Below the pieces are notes generated by a model that worked only from the letters and a program-made list of their open reading frames with translations, was not told the DNA's origin and made no database searches. From JBEVOS01 sp044226655 (GTDB lineage Bacteria > Pseudomonadota > Alphaproteobacteria > Caulobacterales > Aquidulcibacteraceae), in NCBI GenBank assembly GCA_044226655.1, contig JBGAGO010000002.1:248001-312000 (forward strand): a DNA stretch of 64,000 nucleotides. Direction: 5' to 3'. Shown here one piece after another: positions 43,675 to 52,825 of the stretch. Positions within the stretch are counted from its first letter, which is position 1. Every line of letters starts with the position of its first letter. The translations under genes and the position numbers were made by a program.

Positions 43675-44064
43675 TCAGACCTTTCGAGGCGGCCCGATCA
43701 AATCCCAGAGATTGCCGTAGAGATCGCGGAACACCGCAACCGTTCCGTAGGTCTCTTCCTTCGGCTCGCGAACAAAGGTCACGCCCGCCGCGCGCATGCG
43801 CGCATAGTCCGCGGCGAAATCGTCCGTTTCGAGGAAAAAGCCGACGCGTCCGCCGGTCTGATCGCCCACGCGCGCGCGCTGCGCGTCATCCGTCGCGCGC
43901 GCCAGGATGATCCGCAGCCCGCCGCCGCCGAGCGCCACCCAGCGTTTGCCGCCGCCCAAATCGCTATCTTCCGCGAGCGGCAGGCCCACCGCGTCGACGA
44001 AAAACGCGATCGCTTCGTCATAGTCGCGCACCAGAACAGTGCATTGCGCGGCGCGCACGCTCAT
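43675..44064 (-). CDS. VOC (glyoxalase-fold) family protein
   Basis: A 129-residue protein with two beta-alpha-beta-beta-beta units. VRAAQCTVLVRDYDEAIAFF and VDAVGLPLAEDSDLGGGKRW, then VGFFLETDDFAADYARMRAAG and VAVFRDLYGNLWDLIGPP match VOC proteins with a late D-x-x-G-N-x-W-D-L-I metal end. The substrate is unknown (glyoxalase, bleomycin-resistance or dioxygenase-like). ATG 44064 overlaps the smpB stop (ATGA), so the two are coupled. Confidence 0.88.
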   Translation of the reverse strand: MSVRAAQCTVLVRDYDEAIAFFVDAVGLPLAEDSDLGGGKRWVALGGGGLRIILARATDDAQRARVGDQTGGRVGFFLETDDFAADYARMRAAGVTFVREPKEETYGTVAVFRDLYGNLWDLIGPPRKV

Positions 44065-44534
44065 CCGCGGTCGCGCAGCAGGCGTCCCTGTTGGCGCTTC
44101 CATTCGCGATCCTTGGTGGCCTCGCGCTTGTCATGCGTCTGCTTGCCCTTAGCGAGCGCGATCTCAAGCTTGGCGATGCCGCGTTCGTTGAAATAGAGCT
44201 TGAGCGGCACGATGGTGCGGCCTTCGCGGTCGACGCCCTGCATCAGCTTGGCGAGTTCGTGCTTCTTCACCAGCAGCTTTCGCCGCCGCCGCGGCTCATG
44301 GTTGAACTGGGCCGCCGGCGCATATTCCGGAATGTGCGCATTGATCAGATAGAGCTCGCCTTGTTCGGGGCTGGCATAGCTCTCGGCGATGTTGGCGCGC
44401 CCGGCGCGCAGCGCCTTCACCTCCGTGCCCAGCAATTGAATGCCGGCCTCGACGACATCCTCCACCGCATAGTCGAAGCGCGCGCGGCGATTGTCCGCGA
44501 CGAGCTTGCGCGCAGGCTCATCCTTCTTGGCCAT
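44061..44534 (-). CDS. smpB: SsrA-binding protein SmpB
   Basis: A 157-residue tmRNA partner that rescues stalled ribosomes. The pattern NRRARFDYAVEDVVEAGIQL, LGTEVKALRAGRANIAESYA, RKLLVKKHELAKLMQ and VPLKLYFNERGIAKLEIALA, then KGKQTHDKREATKDREWKR is typical. It lies one base after the dapA stop and is coupled to the VOC gene. Confidence 0.97.
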   Translation of the reverse strand: MAKKDEPARKLVADNRRARFDYAVEDVVEAGIQLLGTEVKALRAGRANIAESYASPEQGELYLINAHIPEYAPAAQFNHEPRRRRKLLVKKHELAKLMQGVDREGRTIVPLKLYFNERGIAKLEIALAKGKQTHDKREATKDREWKRQQGRLLRDRG

Positions 44535-44535
44535 C

Positions 44536-45411
44536 TCAGTTCAGCACGCCCGCTTCCGCCATCGCGGCGCGGATCGCCGTCTTGGCGCCGTCGCTCGGCG
44601 GCAGGATCGGCAGGCGCACATCCTCGGCGCATTTGCCGAGCAGCGAGGCCGCATATTTGGCGCCGCCGGGGCTTGGTTCAAGGAAGAGCGCGTGGTGGAG
44701 CGCGGCGAGCGTGTCGTTGATGGCGCGCGCCGCCGCGTAATCGCCCTTGGCGCAGGCCGCCTGCATCTCCGCACAAGCGCGCGGCGCGACATTGGCCGTC
44801 ACGGAAATGCACCCCACGCCGCCGAGCGCGTGAAAGCCGACGGCCGTGCCGTCATCGCCCGCAAGCTGCACGAAATCCTTGCCCGCCGCCTTGGCGATCC
44901 GCGCCACGCGCGACAGATCGGGCGAGGCGTCCTTGATGCCGATGATGTTGGAGAGCTTGGCCAGCTTGCCGATGGTGTCGACGCTGATCTCCACGATCGT
45001 GCGCGTCGGCACGTTGTAAAGCAGGATCGGGATGTCGGCGGCCTCGGCCACGGCCTTGAAATGCGCGACCATGCCGTCCTGGCTCGGCTTGTTGTAATAG
45101 CCGGTGGCTGAGAGCACGGCGTCAGCGCCGGCCTGTTTGGCGAATTTGGTGAGTTCGATCGCTTCCGACGTGGCGTTCGATCCCGCGCCCGCGATCACCG
45201 GGACGCGCCCGGCGGCGGCTTCCACGCAGAGCGCGATCACGCGGCGATGCTCCTCATGGCTCAGCGTCGCCGATTCGCCCGTCGTCCCACACGCCACCAG
45301 CGCCGATGAGCCTTCGCGAATCTGCCAATCCACAAAGTCCTGAAACGCCCGCTCGTCGACGCCGCCTGCCCGCATGGGCGTGATCAAAGCCGGGATTGAG
45401 CCGGAGAACAT
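44536..45411 (-). CDS. dapA: 4-hydroxy-tetrahydrodipicolinate synthase
   Basis: A 291-residue TIM-barrel aldolase that condenses pyruvate with aspartate semialdehyde for lysine and peptidoglycan. It begins MFSGSIPALITPMRAGGVDE, has ALVACGTTGESATLSHEEH, the Tyr in SATGYYNKPSQDG and the Schiff-base Lys in IIGIKDASPDLSR. It is divergent from slt across a 162-bp spacer in which I see no clear operator. Confidence 0.97.
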   Translation of the reverse strand: MFSGSIPALITPMRAGGVDERAFQDFVDWQIREGSSALVACGTTGESATLSHEEHRRVIALCVEAAAGRVPVIAGAGSNATSEAIELTKFAKQAGADAVLSATGYYNKPSQDGMVAHFKAVAEAADIPILLYNVPTRTIVEISVDTIGKLAKLSNIIGIKDASPDLSRVARIAKAAGKDFVQLAGDDGTAVGFHALGGVGCISVTANVAPRACAEMQAACAKGDYAAARAINDTLAALHHALFLEPSPGGAKYAASLLGKCAEDVRLPILPPSDGAKTAIRAAMAEAGVLN

Positions 45412-45573
45412 GACGCTTCCGTGAGCATAGAGGGGTGGAAACCGCGCCGATCCTGCCCCAGAATCGACTCGTCCCGCGCCTAGGGCGACGCTGGACGACG
45501 CGGAGATTAGGCGGGCGCGGGCAGAGCCTCAAGACGCATGGTCCTTGAGCGAGCTTCGCAAGCGGAGGTGCGC

Positions 45574-47634
45574 ATGAAGGATGGGGGGTGGATCAGGCTG
45601 GCGTCCGTCGCGGGCGTGACGGCGATCCTGCTCGTTTCTTCTTCCATGAGCGTGGCGCCGCGTCTCGCGCTGGCGCAAGAAGCCGTGCAGGCCGTGGCGC
45701 TGAGCGCGCCCGCGCCGCCGGCCGCGCCGGAGATCGCACGCCTGCGCGACGGCTTCGCCGCATCTGACGCCGGCGATTGGACCGCGCTCGCCATGCTGCG
45801 CGATTCGGCGAGCGATCCGCTGGTGCGCCGCATCCTGCAATGGCGCTACGCCACGCAATCGGACGCGCCGCTCGACTTCACCGCCATCGCCTCCGCGCTC
45901 GATCAGCTGCAGGATTGGCCCGGCCGCGCCACGATGAAATCGCGCGCCGAGCAAGCGATCTTCGATTCCGCGCTCTCGCCGGCTGACCGCATCACGTTCT
46001 TCCAACGCGTCGGCGCGCCATCGACGGGCGATGGCAAGATCGCGCTCGCGATCGCGCTGAAGCGCGCCGGCCGCGCCAGCGAGGGCGTCGATCTGGCGCG
46101 CCAGGCCTGGCGCACCGACACGCTCACCACGCGCGCGCAGGATGAAGCGCTCGCCGCATTCGGCGGCGATTTCTCGCAAGACGATCACGCCACGCGCGTC
46201 GATGCGCTGCTCTGGCGCCAGGAGCGCGGCGAAGCGCAGCGGCTCATCCCGCGCCTCTCGCCTGGCGATCAGGCGCTGGCGCGCGCCCGCATCGTGCTGC
46301 AAACCCGCCCACGGCGCGGCGTGCAGGCCGCCGTGGAGTCCGTGCCTGCGTCGCTGAGCGATGATCCCGGCCTGCTTTACGAGCGCGCGCGCTATGTGCG
46401 GCGCGCCGGAAGGCCCGAGGATGCGATGCCGATCGCGGCCCGCATCACGCCCGAAGCCGCGCCCGAACTAGCGCGCGGGCTCATTTACAAGGAACGCCGG
46501 CTCTACGTCGCGCGCGCGCTGCGCAGCGGCCAGACCAGCCTCGCCTATCAGCTCGTTACGCGCCATGGCCTCACCAGCGGCGAAAGCTTCGCGGACGCGG
46601 AATGGATGTCGGGCTGGCTCTCGCTGCGCTTCCGGCATGACCCGAACGACGCGCTCGCGCATTTCGCGCATCTCTCTGAAAACGTCTCCGCGCCCGTCAG
46701 CCGCTCACGCGCCTTCTATTGGCGCGCCGAAGCCGAAAGCGCGCTCGGCCGCGCCGACGACGCGCGCGCCCATCTGACGGAAGCGGCGCGCTACAATTAT
46801 ACGTATTACGGCCTGATCGCGGCCTCGAAGATCGGCGCAGGCCCGCTGTCCTTCGAGAACAATCCCGCGATTTCGGACAGCGTGCGCGGACGCTTTGAAA
46901 ATCTCGAACTGGTGCGCGCGCTGCGCCTCATCGCACAGGCCGGCGATCGCGCCGATTTCGAATCCATCGCCTTCTATCTCGATGATCATCTCGACGATCC
47001 GCAGGAGATCGAAGCGCTGGCGCAGATGGCGCGCGAGCAAGGCTATTACCGCACCGCCGTGCGCTCGGCGAAGGCGGGCCTGTTCCGCGGCATCATGGCC
47101 GCCAACGCCGCCTATCCCGTGATCGCGCTGCCGGAAGGCGCCACCATGCCCGGCCGCGCCGAGCCCGCCTTCGTGCACGCCATCATCCGCCAGGAAAGCG
47201 AGTTCGACATGAGCGCGGTGTCGAGCGCGCGCGCCCGCGGCCTCATGCAATTGATGCCGACGACGGCGCGGCTGCAGGCGCGGCGCGAAGGCATGAGCTA
47301 TTCGGGCCCCACCGTGCTCACCAGCGATCCCGATTACAACATCACGCTGGGCGCGGCCCATCTCGGCGATCTGGTCGATGAATTCGGCGGCTCCTACGTG
47401 CTCGCCACCGTCGCCTACAATGCCGGCTCGCACCGGGCGCGCGAATGGATCACCGATTGGGGCGATCCGCGCTCGCCCAATGTCGATGTGATCGATTGGA
47501 TCGAACTCATCCCGTTCGACGAAACGCGCAATTACGTGCAGCGCGTGATGGAGAATCTGCAGGTCTATCGCTGCCGCCTCACCGGCCAGCCCACGCCCAT
47601 CACGATCATGCAGGATTTGCGGCGGGGCGGATAA
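45574..47634 (+). CDS. slt: Soluble lytic murein transglycosylase
   Basis: A 686-residue periplasmic enzyme that cleaves peptidoglycan with formation of anhydromuramic ends. A signal peptide (LASVAGVTAILLVSSSM) ends near LALAQEAV, a helical superhelix of repeats follows (about 60-490), and the C-terminal lysozyme-like domain has the catalytic Glu in VHAIIRQESEFDMSAVSSAR, then GLMQLMPTTARLQARR and VAYNAGSHRAREWI. ATG 45574 is preceded by GGAGG; the earlier ATG at 45538 adds twelve unrelated residues. Confidence 0.95.
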   Translation: MKDGGWIRLASVAGVTAILLVSSSMSVAPRLALAQEAVQAVALSAPAPPAAPEIARLRDGFAASDAGDWTALAMLRDSASDPLVRRILQWRYATQSDAPLDFTAIASALDQLQDWPGRATMKSRAEQAIFDSALSPADRITFFQRVGAPSTGDGKIALAIALKRAGRASEGVDLARQAWRTDTLTTRAQDEALAAFGGDFSQDDHATRVDALLWRQERGEAQRLIPRLSPGDQALARARIVLQTRPRRGVQAAVESVPASLSDDPGLLYERARYVRRAGRPEDAMPIAARITPEAAPELARGLIYKERRLYVARALRSGQTSLAYQLVTRHGLTSGESFADAEWMSGWLSLRFRHDPNDALAHFAHLSENVSAPVSRSRAFYWRAEAESALGRADDARAHLTEAARYNYTYYGLIAASKIGAGPLSFENNPAISDSVRGRFENLELVRALRLIAQAGDRADFESIAFYLDDHLDDPQEIEALAQMAREQGYYRTAVRSAKAGLFRGIMAANAAYPVIALPEGATMPGRAEPAFVHAIIRQESEFDMSAVSSARARGLMQLMPTTARLQARREGMSYSGPTVLTSDPDYNITLGAAHLGDLVDEFGGSYVLATVAYNAGSHRAREWITDWGDPRSPNVDVIDWIELIPFDETRNYVQRVMENLQVYRCRLTGQPTPITIMQDLRRGG

Positions 47635-47647
47635 GAGTCTCGACCTC

Positions 47648-47674
47648 GTCCTTCCCCCCTTGTGGGAGAAGGAC
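47648..47674. terminator. Imperfect hairpin between convergent slt and the dehydratase gene
   Basis: GTCCTTC (47648-47654) and GAAGGAC (47668-47674) pair, with CCCCCC partly opposite GGGA. It lies in the 46-bp convergent gap and may terminate both transcripts, or be a decayed relative of the C-run/G-run repeats. There is no clear T run. Confidence 0.4.
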
Positions 47675-47680
47675 TATGCG

Positions 47681-48640
47681 CTAGGCGCCGATCGCTTCCG
47701 CAAACACCGGCGCATCGACATTGCCGCCGCTGGCGACGACGACGACCGTCTTGCCGCGCGCGTCGACCTTCCCATCCAGCAGCGCCGCAAGCGCGATCGC
47801 GCCGCTCGGCTCCAGCACCAGCTTCAGGTTCTTGAACGCGAACGCCATCGCGCGCCGCACGGCCTCATCCGACGCGCTCACGGCGCCGGCCAGATGTTGC
47901 TGCGCCACAGCGAAGGTCAGATCGCTCATCTTCTCCACCAGCAGGGCATCGCAGATCGAGCGCACGCCCGGCGCATTGGCGACGATCCGCCCCGCCGCCA
48001 GCGAGCGCGCGATGTCGTCATGCCCTTCCGGCTCCACCGCGTAGACGCGCGCCATCGCGCTCGCCGCTACGCCGATGCCGCCGGCCAACCCACCCCCGCT
48101 CGCCGGCGCCAGCACGATATCGGGCGAGAGCGTCTCGTCCGCCAATTGCGCGATGATCTCCAGGCCGATCGTGCCCTGCCCCGCCATCACGAACGGATCG
48201 TCGAACGGCTTCACCAGCGGCAGGCCGCGCTCGGACGCGATGCGCGCGCCGATCTCTTCGCGGCTTTCGCGCAGGCGATCATAGGTCACGACCTCGGCGC
48301 CCAGGCCGCGCGTCGTCGCCAGCTTCGCCTGCGGCGCATCGGCCGGCATGATGATCACGGCGGGAACAGCGAACAATTTCGCCGCCGCCGCCACCGCGAT
48401 CGCGTGATTGCCGGAGGAAAACGCCAGCACGCCGTTGGCGCGCCTGGCGCCGAGCGCGGAGACGGCGTTGTAGGCGCCGCGCAGCTTGAACGCGCCATAG
48501 CGCTGCAGCGCCTCGGCCTTCACGAACACGCGCGCGCCAATTGCTTCATCCAGCGCATCATTGCGCAGCAGCGGCGTGCGCACGATCGCCGGCGCGATGC
48601 GGACGGCGGCGGCGCGGACATCGTCGAGCGTCGGGATCAT
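47681..48640 (-). CDS. Threonine/serine dehydratase or racemase-like PLP enzyme
   Basis: A 319-residue fold-type II PLP enzyme. The PLP lysine is in LQRYGAFKLRGAYNAVSAL, the substrate loop is VLAFSSGNHAIAVAAAAK, and the phosphate loop APASGGGLAGGIGVAASA. It lacks the C-terminal ACT regulatory domain of biosynthetic IlvA, so it resembles catabolic threonine dehydratase, serine racemase or a threo-3-hydroxyaspartate dehydratase. The exact substrate cannot be decided. It overlaps the hrpB stop by one base. Confidence 0.88.
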   Translation of the reverse strand: MIPTLDDVRAAAVRIAPAIVRTPLLRNDALDEAIGARVFVKAEALQRYGAFKLRGAYNAVSALGARRANGVLAFSSGNHAIAVAAAAKLFAVPAVIIMPADAPQAKLATTRGLGAEVVTYDRLRESREEIGARIASERGLPLVKPFDDPFVMAGQGTIGLEIIAQLADETLSPDIVLAPASGGGLAGGIGVAASAMARVYAVEPEGHDDIARSLAAGRIVANAPGVRSICDALLVEKMSDLTFAVAQQHLAGAVSASDEAVRRAMAFAFKNLKLVLEPSGAIALAALLDGKVDARGKTVVVVASGGNVDAPVFAEAIGA

Positions 48641-51057
48641 CAGCTTCCTTTCGGCTTGGCGCGGCGCGTGGGCGGCGCCGAGAGCGGGTCTTCCGGCCAG
48701 GGATGTTTCGGATAGCGCCCGCGCATATCGGCGCGCACGGCGGCGTAGGAGCCGCGCCAGAAGCCCGGCAAATCCTTCGTCGTCTGCACCGGCCGGTGTG
48801 CGGGCGAGAGCAAGCGCAAGGTCAGCGGAACGCGCCCCTTCGCGATGCTGGGATGCGCGGCGAGGCCGAACATTTCCTGCAGCCGCACATCGAGCGCCGG
48901 TCCGCCCTCAGCCGTATAATCGATGCGCAGCGCCGATCCCGCCGGCGTCTCGAAGCGCGCCGGCGCCTGGATGTCCAGTTCGCGGTTCAACGCATAGCCC
49001 AAAAGCTGCGCGAGCGCTGGCGCAAGCCTGCCCTCGAAATCCGAGAGCCGCCGCACGCCTTGCACGGGCAGCCAATCCGCCAGCGCCGCCAAGAGCGCGT
49101 CATCGCGCCAATCAGGCCAGGCCTCGCCGTCGAGCGCGCGCATCAGCGCCACGCGTGCGCGCAATTGCAGCGCCTCTTCGTCCCAAGGCAGTAGAGCGAG
49201 CCCCTCGCGCGCCACAGCATCGATCAGCGCCGCTTCGATCTCCGCTTCCGGCAGCGCATCGAGCGGCGCCTCGCTCAATGTGATGCGGCCCAATCTGCGC
49301 ACGCGCCGCCCGCGCACGGCGCCGCTTTGCGGATCGAACGCGATCGTGGCGCGCGTTTCGATGCTGTCGACAAACAAAGCTTCGACATCCGCCGCGGCAA
49401 TCGGCGCGGCGGCCAGGATCATGGTGCGGTCTGCGCGGCCGGTCGCGTCCGCGATGACCAGGAACGGCGCGCGCGCCAGCGGATCGGCTTCGTCGACAGA
49501 GGCCGCGCGTCCGTTCGCCATCAGAAAATCCGCGCGCCCGCCGCCGCGCGCCTTGGCCACGCGTTCGGGAAACGCCCGCGCCAGCACGACGCCCGCGCGC
49601 TCGACATCCATGTCGCCGCGCGCCAGGCGATCCGCCATCCGCCGCGCACTTTCAACGCGCTGTCCGCGCTCACGCTCGAACCGCATAAGCCGTGCGGTGA
49701 GATCGGCCTCGCGCCCGCCCAGGCCCTGCTCCGTCAGCAACACCGCGAGCCGCGCGGCAAGCGGCGCATCCTCACCGGCCAGCGCCAGCATGTGCGCCAG
49801 CCGCGGCGGCAGCGGCGCGCGCGCGAGCGCCTGCCCATGCGTCGTGACGCCGCCCGCATCATCGAGCGCGCCGAGCTTCTTCAGTGCAGCCAGCGCCTCG
49901 CTCCATGCCGCCGCCGGCGGCGGATCAAGCCAGCTGAGCTGCGCCGGATCGCGCACGCCCCAGCGCGCCAGATCGAGCGCGAGCGCGGTGAGATCGGCGT
50001 CGAGCATTTCCGGGCGGTCGAACGCAGGCAGCGCGCGGGTTTCGCCTTCGCTCCACATCCGCCAGCACACGCCGGGTTCGAGGCGGCCCGCGCGGCCGGC
50101 GCGCTGCGTGATCGCGGCCTGGCTCGCGCGCACGGTTTCGAGGTGCGAAAGCCCCACGCCCGGCTCGTAGCGCGGCCGGCGCGCGAGGCCGCAATCGATC
50201 ACCTGGCGCACGCCTTCGATGGTGAGGCTGGTTTCGGCGATGGCGGTCGCGAGCACCACTTTGCGCCGCCCATCCGGCGCCGGCGCGATCGCCTCATCCT
50301 GCGCGCGCGCATCCATCGCGCCATAGAGCGGGCGGATGTCGGCATCGCGCACGCTCTCGCGCAACAGCTCCGCGGTGCGTTCGATCTCGCGCACGCCCGG
50401 CAGGAAGACGAGCGCCGATCCGGGCTCAGCCATGAGCGCGCCGCGCACGACGCGCGCGACATCGGCTTCCAGACGCGCCTGCGGATCGCGCGGCGCGTAG
50501 CGGATATCGACCGGATACATCCGCCCTTCGCTCACGATCACCGGCGCATCGCCGAGCAGCGCAGCCACGCGCGCCGCATCGAGCGTCGCCGACATCACCA
50601 GCAGCCGCAAATCCGCGCGCAGGCCCTGCTGCGCATCGCGCGCCAACGCCAGGCCCAGATCGCCCTCCAGGCTGCGCTCGTGGAATTCGTCGAACAGAAC
50701 CGCCGCCACGCCCTCCAAAGACGGATCGTCGAGGATCATGCGCGTGAACACGCCTTCGGTGATCACCTCGACGCGCGTCTTCGCGGAGATGCGGCTTTCC
50801 AGGCGCACGCGAAAGCCGATCGTCTCGCCGACGCGTTCGCCCAGGCTCGCCGCCATGCGCGCGGCCGCCGCGCGCGCCGCAATCCGCCGCGGCGAAAGCA
50901 CAAGGATGCGCCGATCGCCGCGCCATTGCGCATCGAGCAGCGCCAGCGGCACGCGCGTCGTCTTGCCTGCGCCCGGCGGCGCAACGAGTACGGCCGTATT
51001 GGCGCGCGCCAAGGCGGCCGCCAGCTCCGGCGTCACGTCATCAACGGGCAGCCTCAT
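48640..51057 (-). CDS. hrpB: ATP-dependent helicase HrpB
   Basis: An 805-residue DExH-box helicase. Walker A is VLVAPPGAGKTTRVPLALLD, the DEFH box is AAVLFDEFHERSLEGDLGLA, and motif III is LLVMSATLDAARVA; motif VI is ITQRAGRAGRLEPGVCWRMW. The HA2 and HrpB C-terminal domains follow, with PKHPWPEDP near the end as in the family. ATG 51057 gives the family start MRLPVDDVTPEL. It probably acts on RNA, with an unsettled role. Its stop overlaps the dehydratase start. Confidence 0.96.
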   Translation of the reverse strand: MRLPVDDVTPELAAALARANTAVLVAPPGAGKTTRVPLALLDAQWRGDRRILVLSPRRIAARAAAARMAASLGERVGETIGFRVRLESRISAKTRVEVITEGVFTRMILDDPSLEGVAAVLFDEFHERSLEGDLGLALARDAQQGLRADLRLLVMSATLDAARVAALLGDAPVIVSEGRMYPVDIRYAPRDPQARLEADVARVVRGALMAEPGSALVFLPGVREIERTAELLRESVRDADIRPLYGAMDARAQDEAIAPAPDGRRKVVLATAIAETSLTIEGVRQVIDCGLARRPRYEPGVGLSHLETVRASQAAITQRAGRAGRLEPGVCWRMWSEGETRALPAFDRPEMLDADLTALALDLARWGVRDPAQLSWLDPPPAAAWSEALAALKKLGALDDAGGVTTHGQALARAPLPPRLAHMLALAGEDAPLAARLAVLLTEQGLGGREADLTARLMRFERERGQRVESARRMADRLARGDMDVERAGVVLARAFPERVAKARGGGRADFLMANGRAASVDEADPLARAPFLVIADATGRADRTMILAAAPIAAADVEALFVDSIETRATIAFDPQSGAVRGRRVRRLGRITLSEAPLDALPEAEIEAALIDAVAREGLALLPWDEEALQLRARVALMRALDGEAWPDWRDDALLAALADWLPVQGVRRLSDFEGRLAPALAQLLGYALNRELDIQAPARFETPAGSALRIDYTAEGGPALDVRLQEMFGLAAHPSIAKGRVPLTLRLLSPAHRPVQTTKDLPGFWRGSYAAVRADMRGRYPKHPWPEDPLSAPPTRRAKPKGS

Positions 51058-51149
51058 GCGCTTATGCCCGGGCTCACGCGCCACAGCGCAACGGCGTTGC
51101 GCGCGCGGGCGCTCTCGGCCAATGTCCGCCCGCACGTTTGGGAGCGATC

Positions 51150-51716
51150 ATGAAAACCCTGCCCCTCGCCGCCGCCGCTTTGGCCGCTGCGCTCGCCACT
51201 GGCTGCGCGCATCGCCCCGAAGGCGAGGACCAGGCGCGCGACAGCCAGGGCGGGTTCCTGAACGCCGCCGCCACGCCGCTGCGCGACATGAACCTCATCC
51301 GTCCCGACGTGCCGGACCTGATCAAAAATTTGAACTACCCCTATCAGATGGATGGCCTCGCCGAAGGCTGCCCCGCCGTTCTCTACGAGATCGGCCGGCT
51401 CGATGCGATTCTCGGCAATGAAAGCTATCAGCCGACGGAGCAAGGCGGCATCGGTTCGCGCGCGCTCGATGCGACGGGCGATTACGCCGTGAACGCCGTC
51501 GCCGACGCTGCGGCCGATCTGGTTCCCTATCGTTCCTGGGTGCGCCGCCTCTCCGGCGCCAGCCGGGGCGATCGTGCCGCCGCCGCCGCTTATGCGCTGG
51601 GCGAACAGCGCCGCACATTCCTGCGCGGCTATGGCGCCGCGCTCGGCTGCCCTGGCATCATCCCCAACCCGCCGCCCGCGCCCGAGCGCCCGCGCGACGA
51701 GCAGCGTCGCCGCTAG
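51150..51716 (+). CDS. Hypothetical lipoprotein
   Basis: A 188-residue protein with a good lipoprotein signal (LPLAAAALAAALATGC, lipobox L-A-T-G-C). The mature part contains MNLIRPDVPDLIKNLNYPYQ, then EGCPAVLYEIGRLDAILGNE, and a central basic helix, ending in a Pro/Arg-rich tail. I do not recognise a named family, but the NLIR..VP..L.......Y.........C..I..EI..L...LG pattern is known from conserved alphaproteobacterial lipoproteins. It is divergent from hrpB and overlaps the tgt 3' end by 4 bp. Confidence 0.75.
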   Translation: MKTLPLAAAALAAALATGCAHRPEGEDQARDSQGGFLNAAATPLRDMNLIRPDVPDLIKNLNYPYQMDGLAEGCPAVLYEIGRLDAILGNESYQPTEQGGIGSRALDATGDYAVNAVADAAADLVPYRSWVRRLSGASRGDRAAAAAYALGEQRRTFLRGYGAALGCPGIIPNPPPAPERPRDEQRRR

Positions 51717-52825
51717 GCGCGCTGTTTCGCGAGGAAGCTTTCGCGAAACTCGTTCAGCGTTCCCGCCACGATCGCGGCGCGCAGACGCGCCATCAGAGTT
51801 TGGTAGTAAGCGAGGTTGTGCCAGGACAGCAGAACCTGGCCCAGCAACTCGCCGGCTTTGAACAAATGATGCAGATAGGCCTTGGAATAATCGCGGCTCG
51901 CCGCACACGCGCTCGCCGCGTCGAGCGGCGCCTCATCTTCCGCGAAGCGCGCATTGGTGATGTTGAGCGGGCCTTCATCGGTCCAGGCCTGGCCATGGCG
52001 GCCTGAGCGCGTCGGCAGCACGCAATCGAAGAGATCAACGCCCCGCCACACGGCTTCGACGAGATCGACTGGCTTGCCCACGCCCATCAGATAGCGGATG
52101 CGGTCCTGCGGCAGCAGCGGAATGGTCGCATCGAGCGTGGCGCACATTTCCGCGCGCGTTTCGCCCACCGCGAGCCCGCCGATTCCATAACCGTCGAACC
52201 CTTCGCGCACGAGCGCTTCGGCGGATTGACGGCGCAATTCGGCATCAACGCCGCCCTGCACGATGGCGAAGAGGCTCTGCGACGGCCGCGCGCCGAACGC
52301 ATCCTTACAGCGTTTGGCCCAGCGCAGCGAAAGCTGCATGGCCTTTTCCACTGCCTCACGCGGCGCCGGCAGCGCGGGGCATTCGTCGAGCTGCATGGCG
52401 ATGTCGGCGCCGATTTGATCGGCCTGCAATGCCATCGCGCGCTCGGGCGTCAGCGTATGGGCCGAGCCGTCGATATGGCTGCGGAAGGTCACGCCCTGCT
52501 CGTCGAGCGTGCGCAAACTTGCGAGCGACATCACTTGATAGCCGCCGCTGTCGGTGAGGATCGGGCCATCCCAGCGCATGAAGCGATGCAGGCCGCCGAG
52601 CTTCTGCAGGCGCTCCCCGCCCGGCCGCAGCATCAGATGATAAGTGTTCGCCAGCACGATCTGCGAGCCGGCCTCGCGCACCTGATCGACGGTGAGGCCT
52701 TTCACTGTACCCGCCGTCCCCACCGGCATGAACGCCGGCGTCCGGATGATCCCGCGCGGCGTTTCCAAGACGCCCGCGCGCGCGGCGCCATCGCGCGCTT
52801 CAATGGTCAGCGGAAACGCGCTCAT
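51713..52825 (-). CDS. tgt: tRNA-guanine transglycosylase, zinc-site variant
   Basis: A 370-residue enzyme that exchanges guanine-34 for preQ1 in queuosine-type tRNAs. Active-site blocks are LANTYHLMLRPGGERLQKLG, LTDSGGYQVMSLA, FAIVQGGVDAELRRQS, GLAVGETRAEM and MGVGKPVDLVEAV, with RSGRHGQAWTDEGPLNITNA. The zinc motif DPxCxCxxCxxYS reads DAASACAASRDYS: two of three cysteines are Ser, while the His of LLSWHNLAYY remains. ATG 52825 is coupled to the queA stop (ATGA). Confidence 0.95.
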   Translation of the reverse strand: MSAFPLTIEARDGAARAGVLETPRGIIRTPAFMPVGTAGTVKGLTVDQVREAGSQIVLANTYHLMLRPGGERLQKLGGLHRFMRWDGPILTDSGGYQVMSLASLRTLDEQGVTFRSHIDGSAHTLTPERAMALQADQIGADIAMQLDECPALPAPREAVEKAMQLSLRWAKRCKDAFGARPSQSLFAIVQGGVDAELRRQSAEALVREGFDGYGIGGLAVGETRAEMCATLDATIPLLPQDRIRYLMGVGKPVDLVEAVWRGVDLFDCVLPTRSGRHGQAWTDEGPLNITNARFAEDEAPLDAASACAASRDYSKAYLHHLFKAGELLGQVLLSWHNLAYYQTLMARLRAAIVAGTLNEFRESFLAKQRA

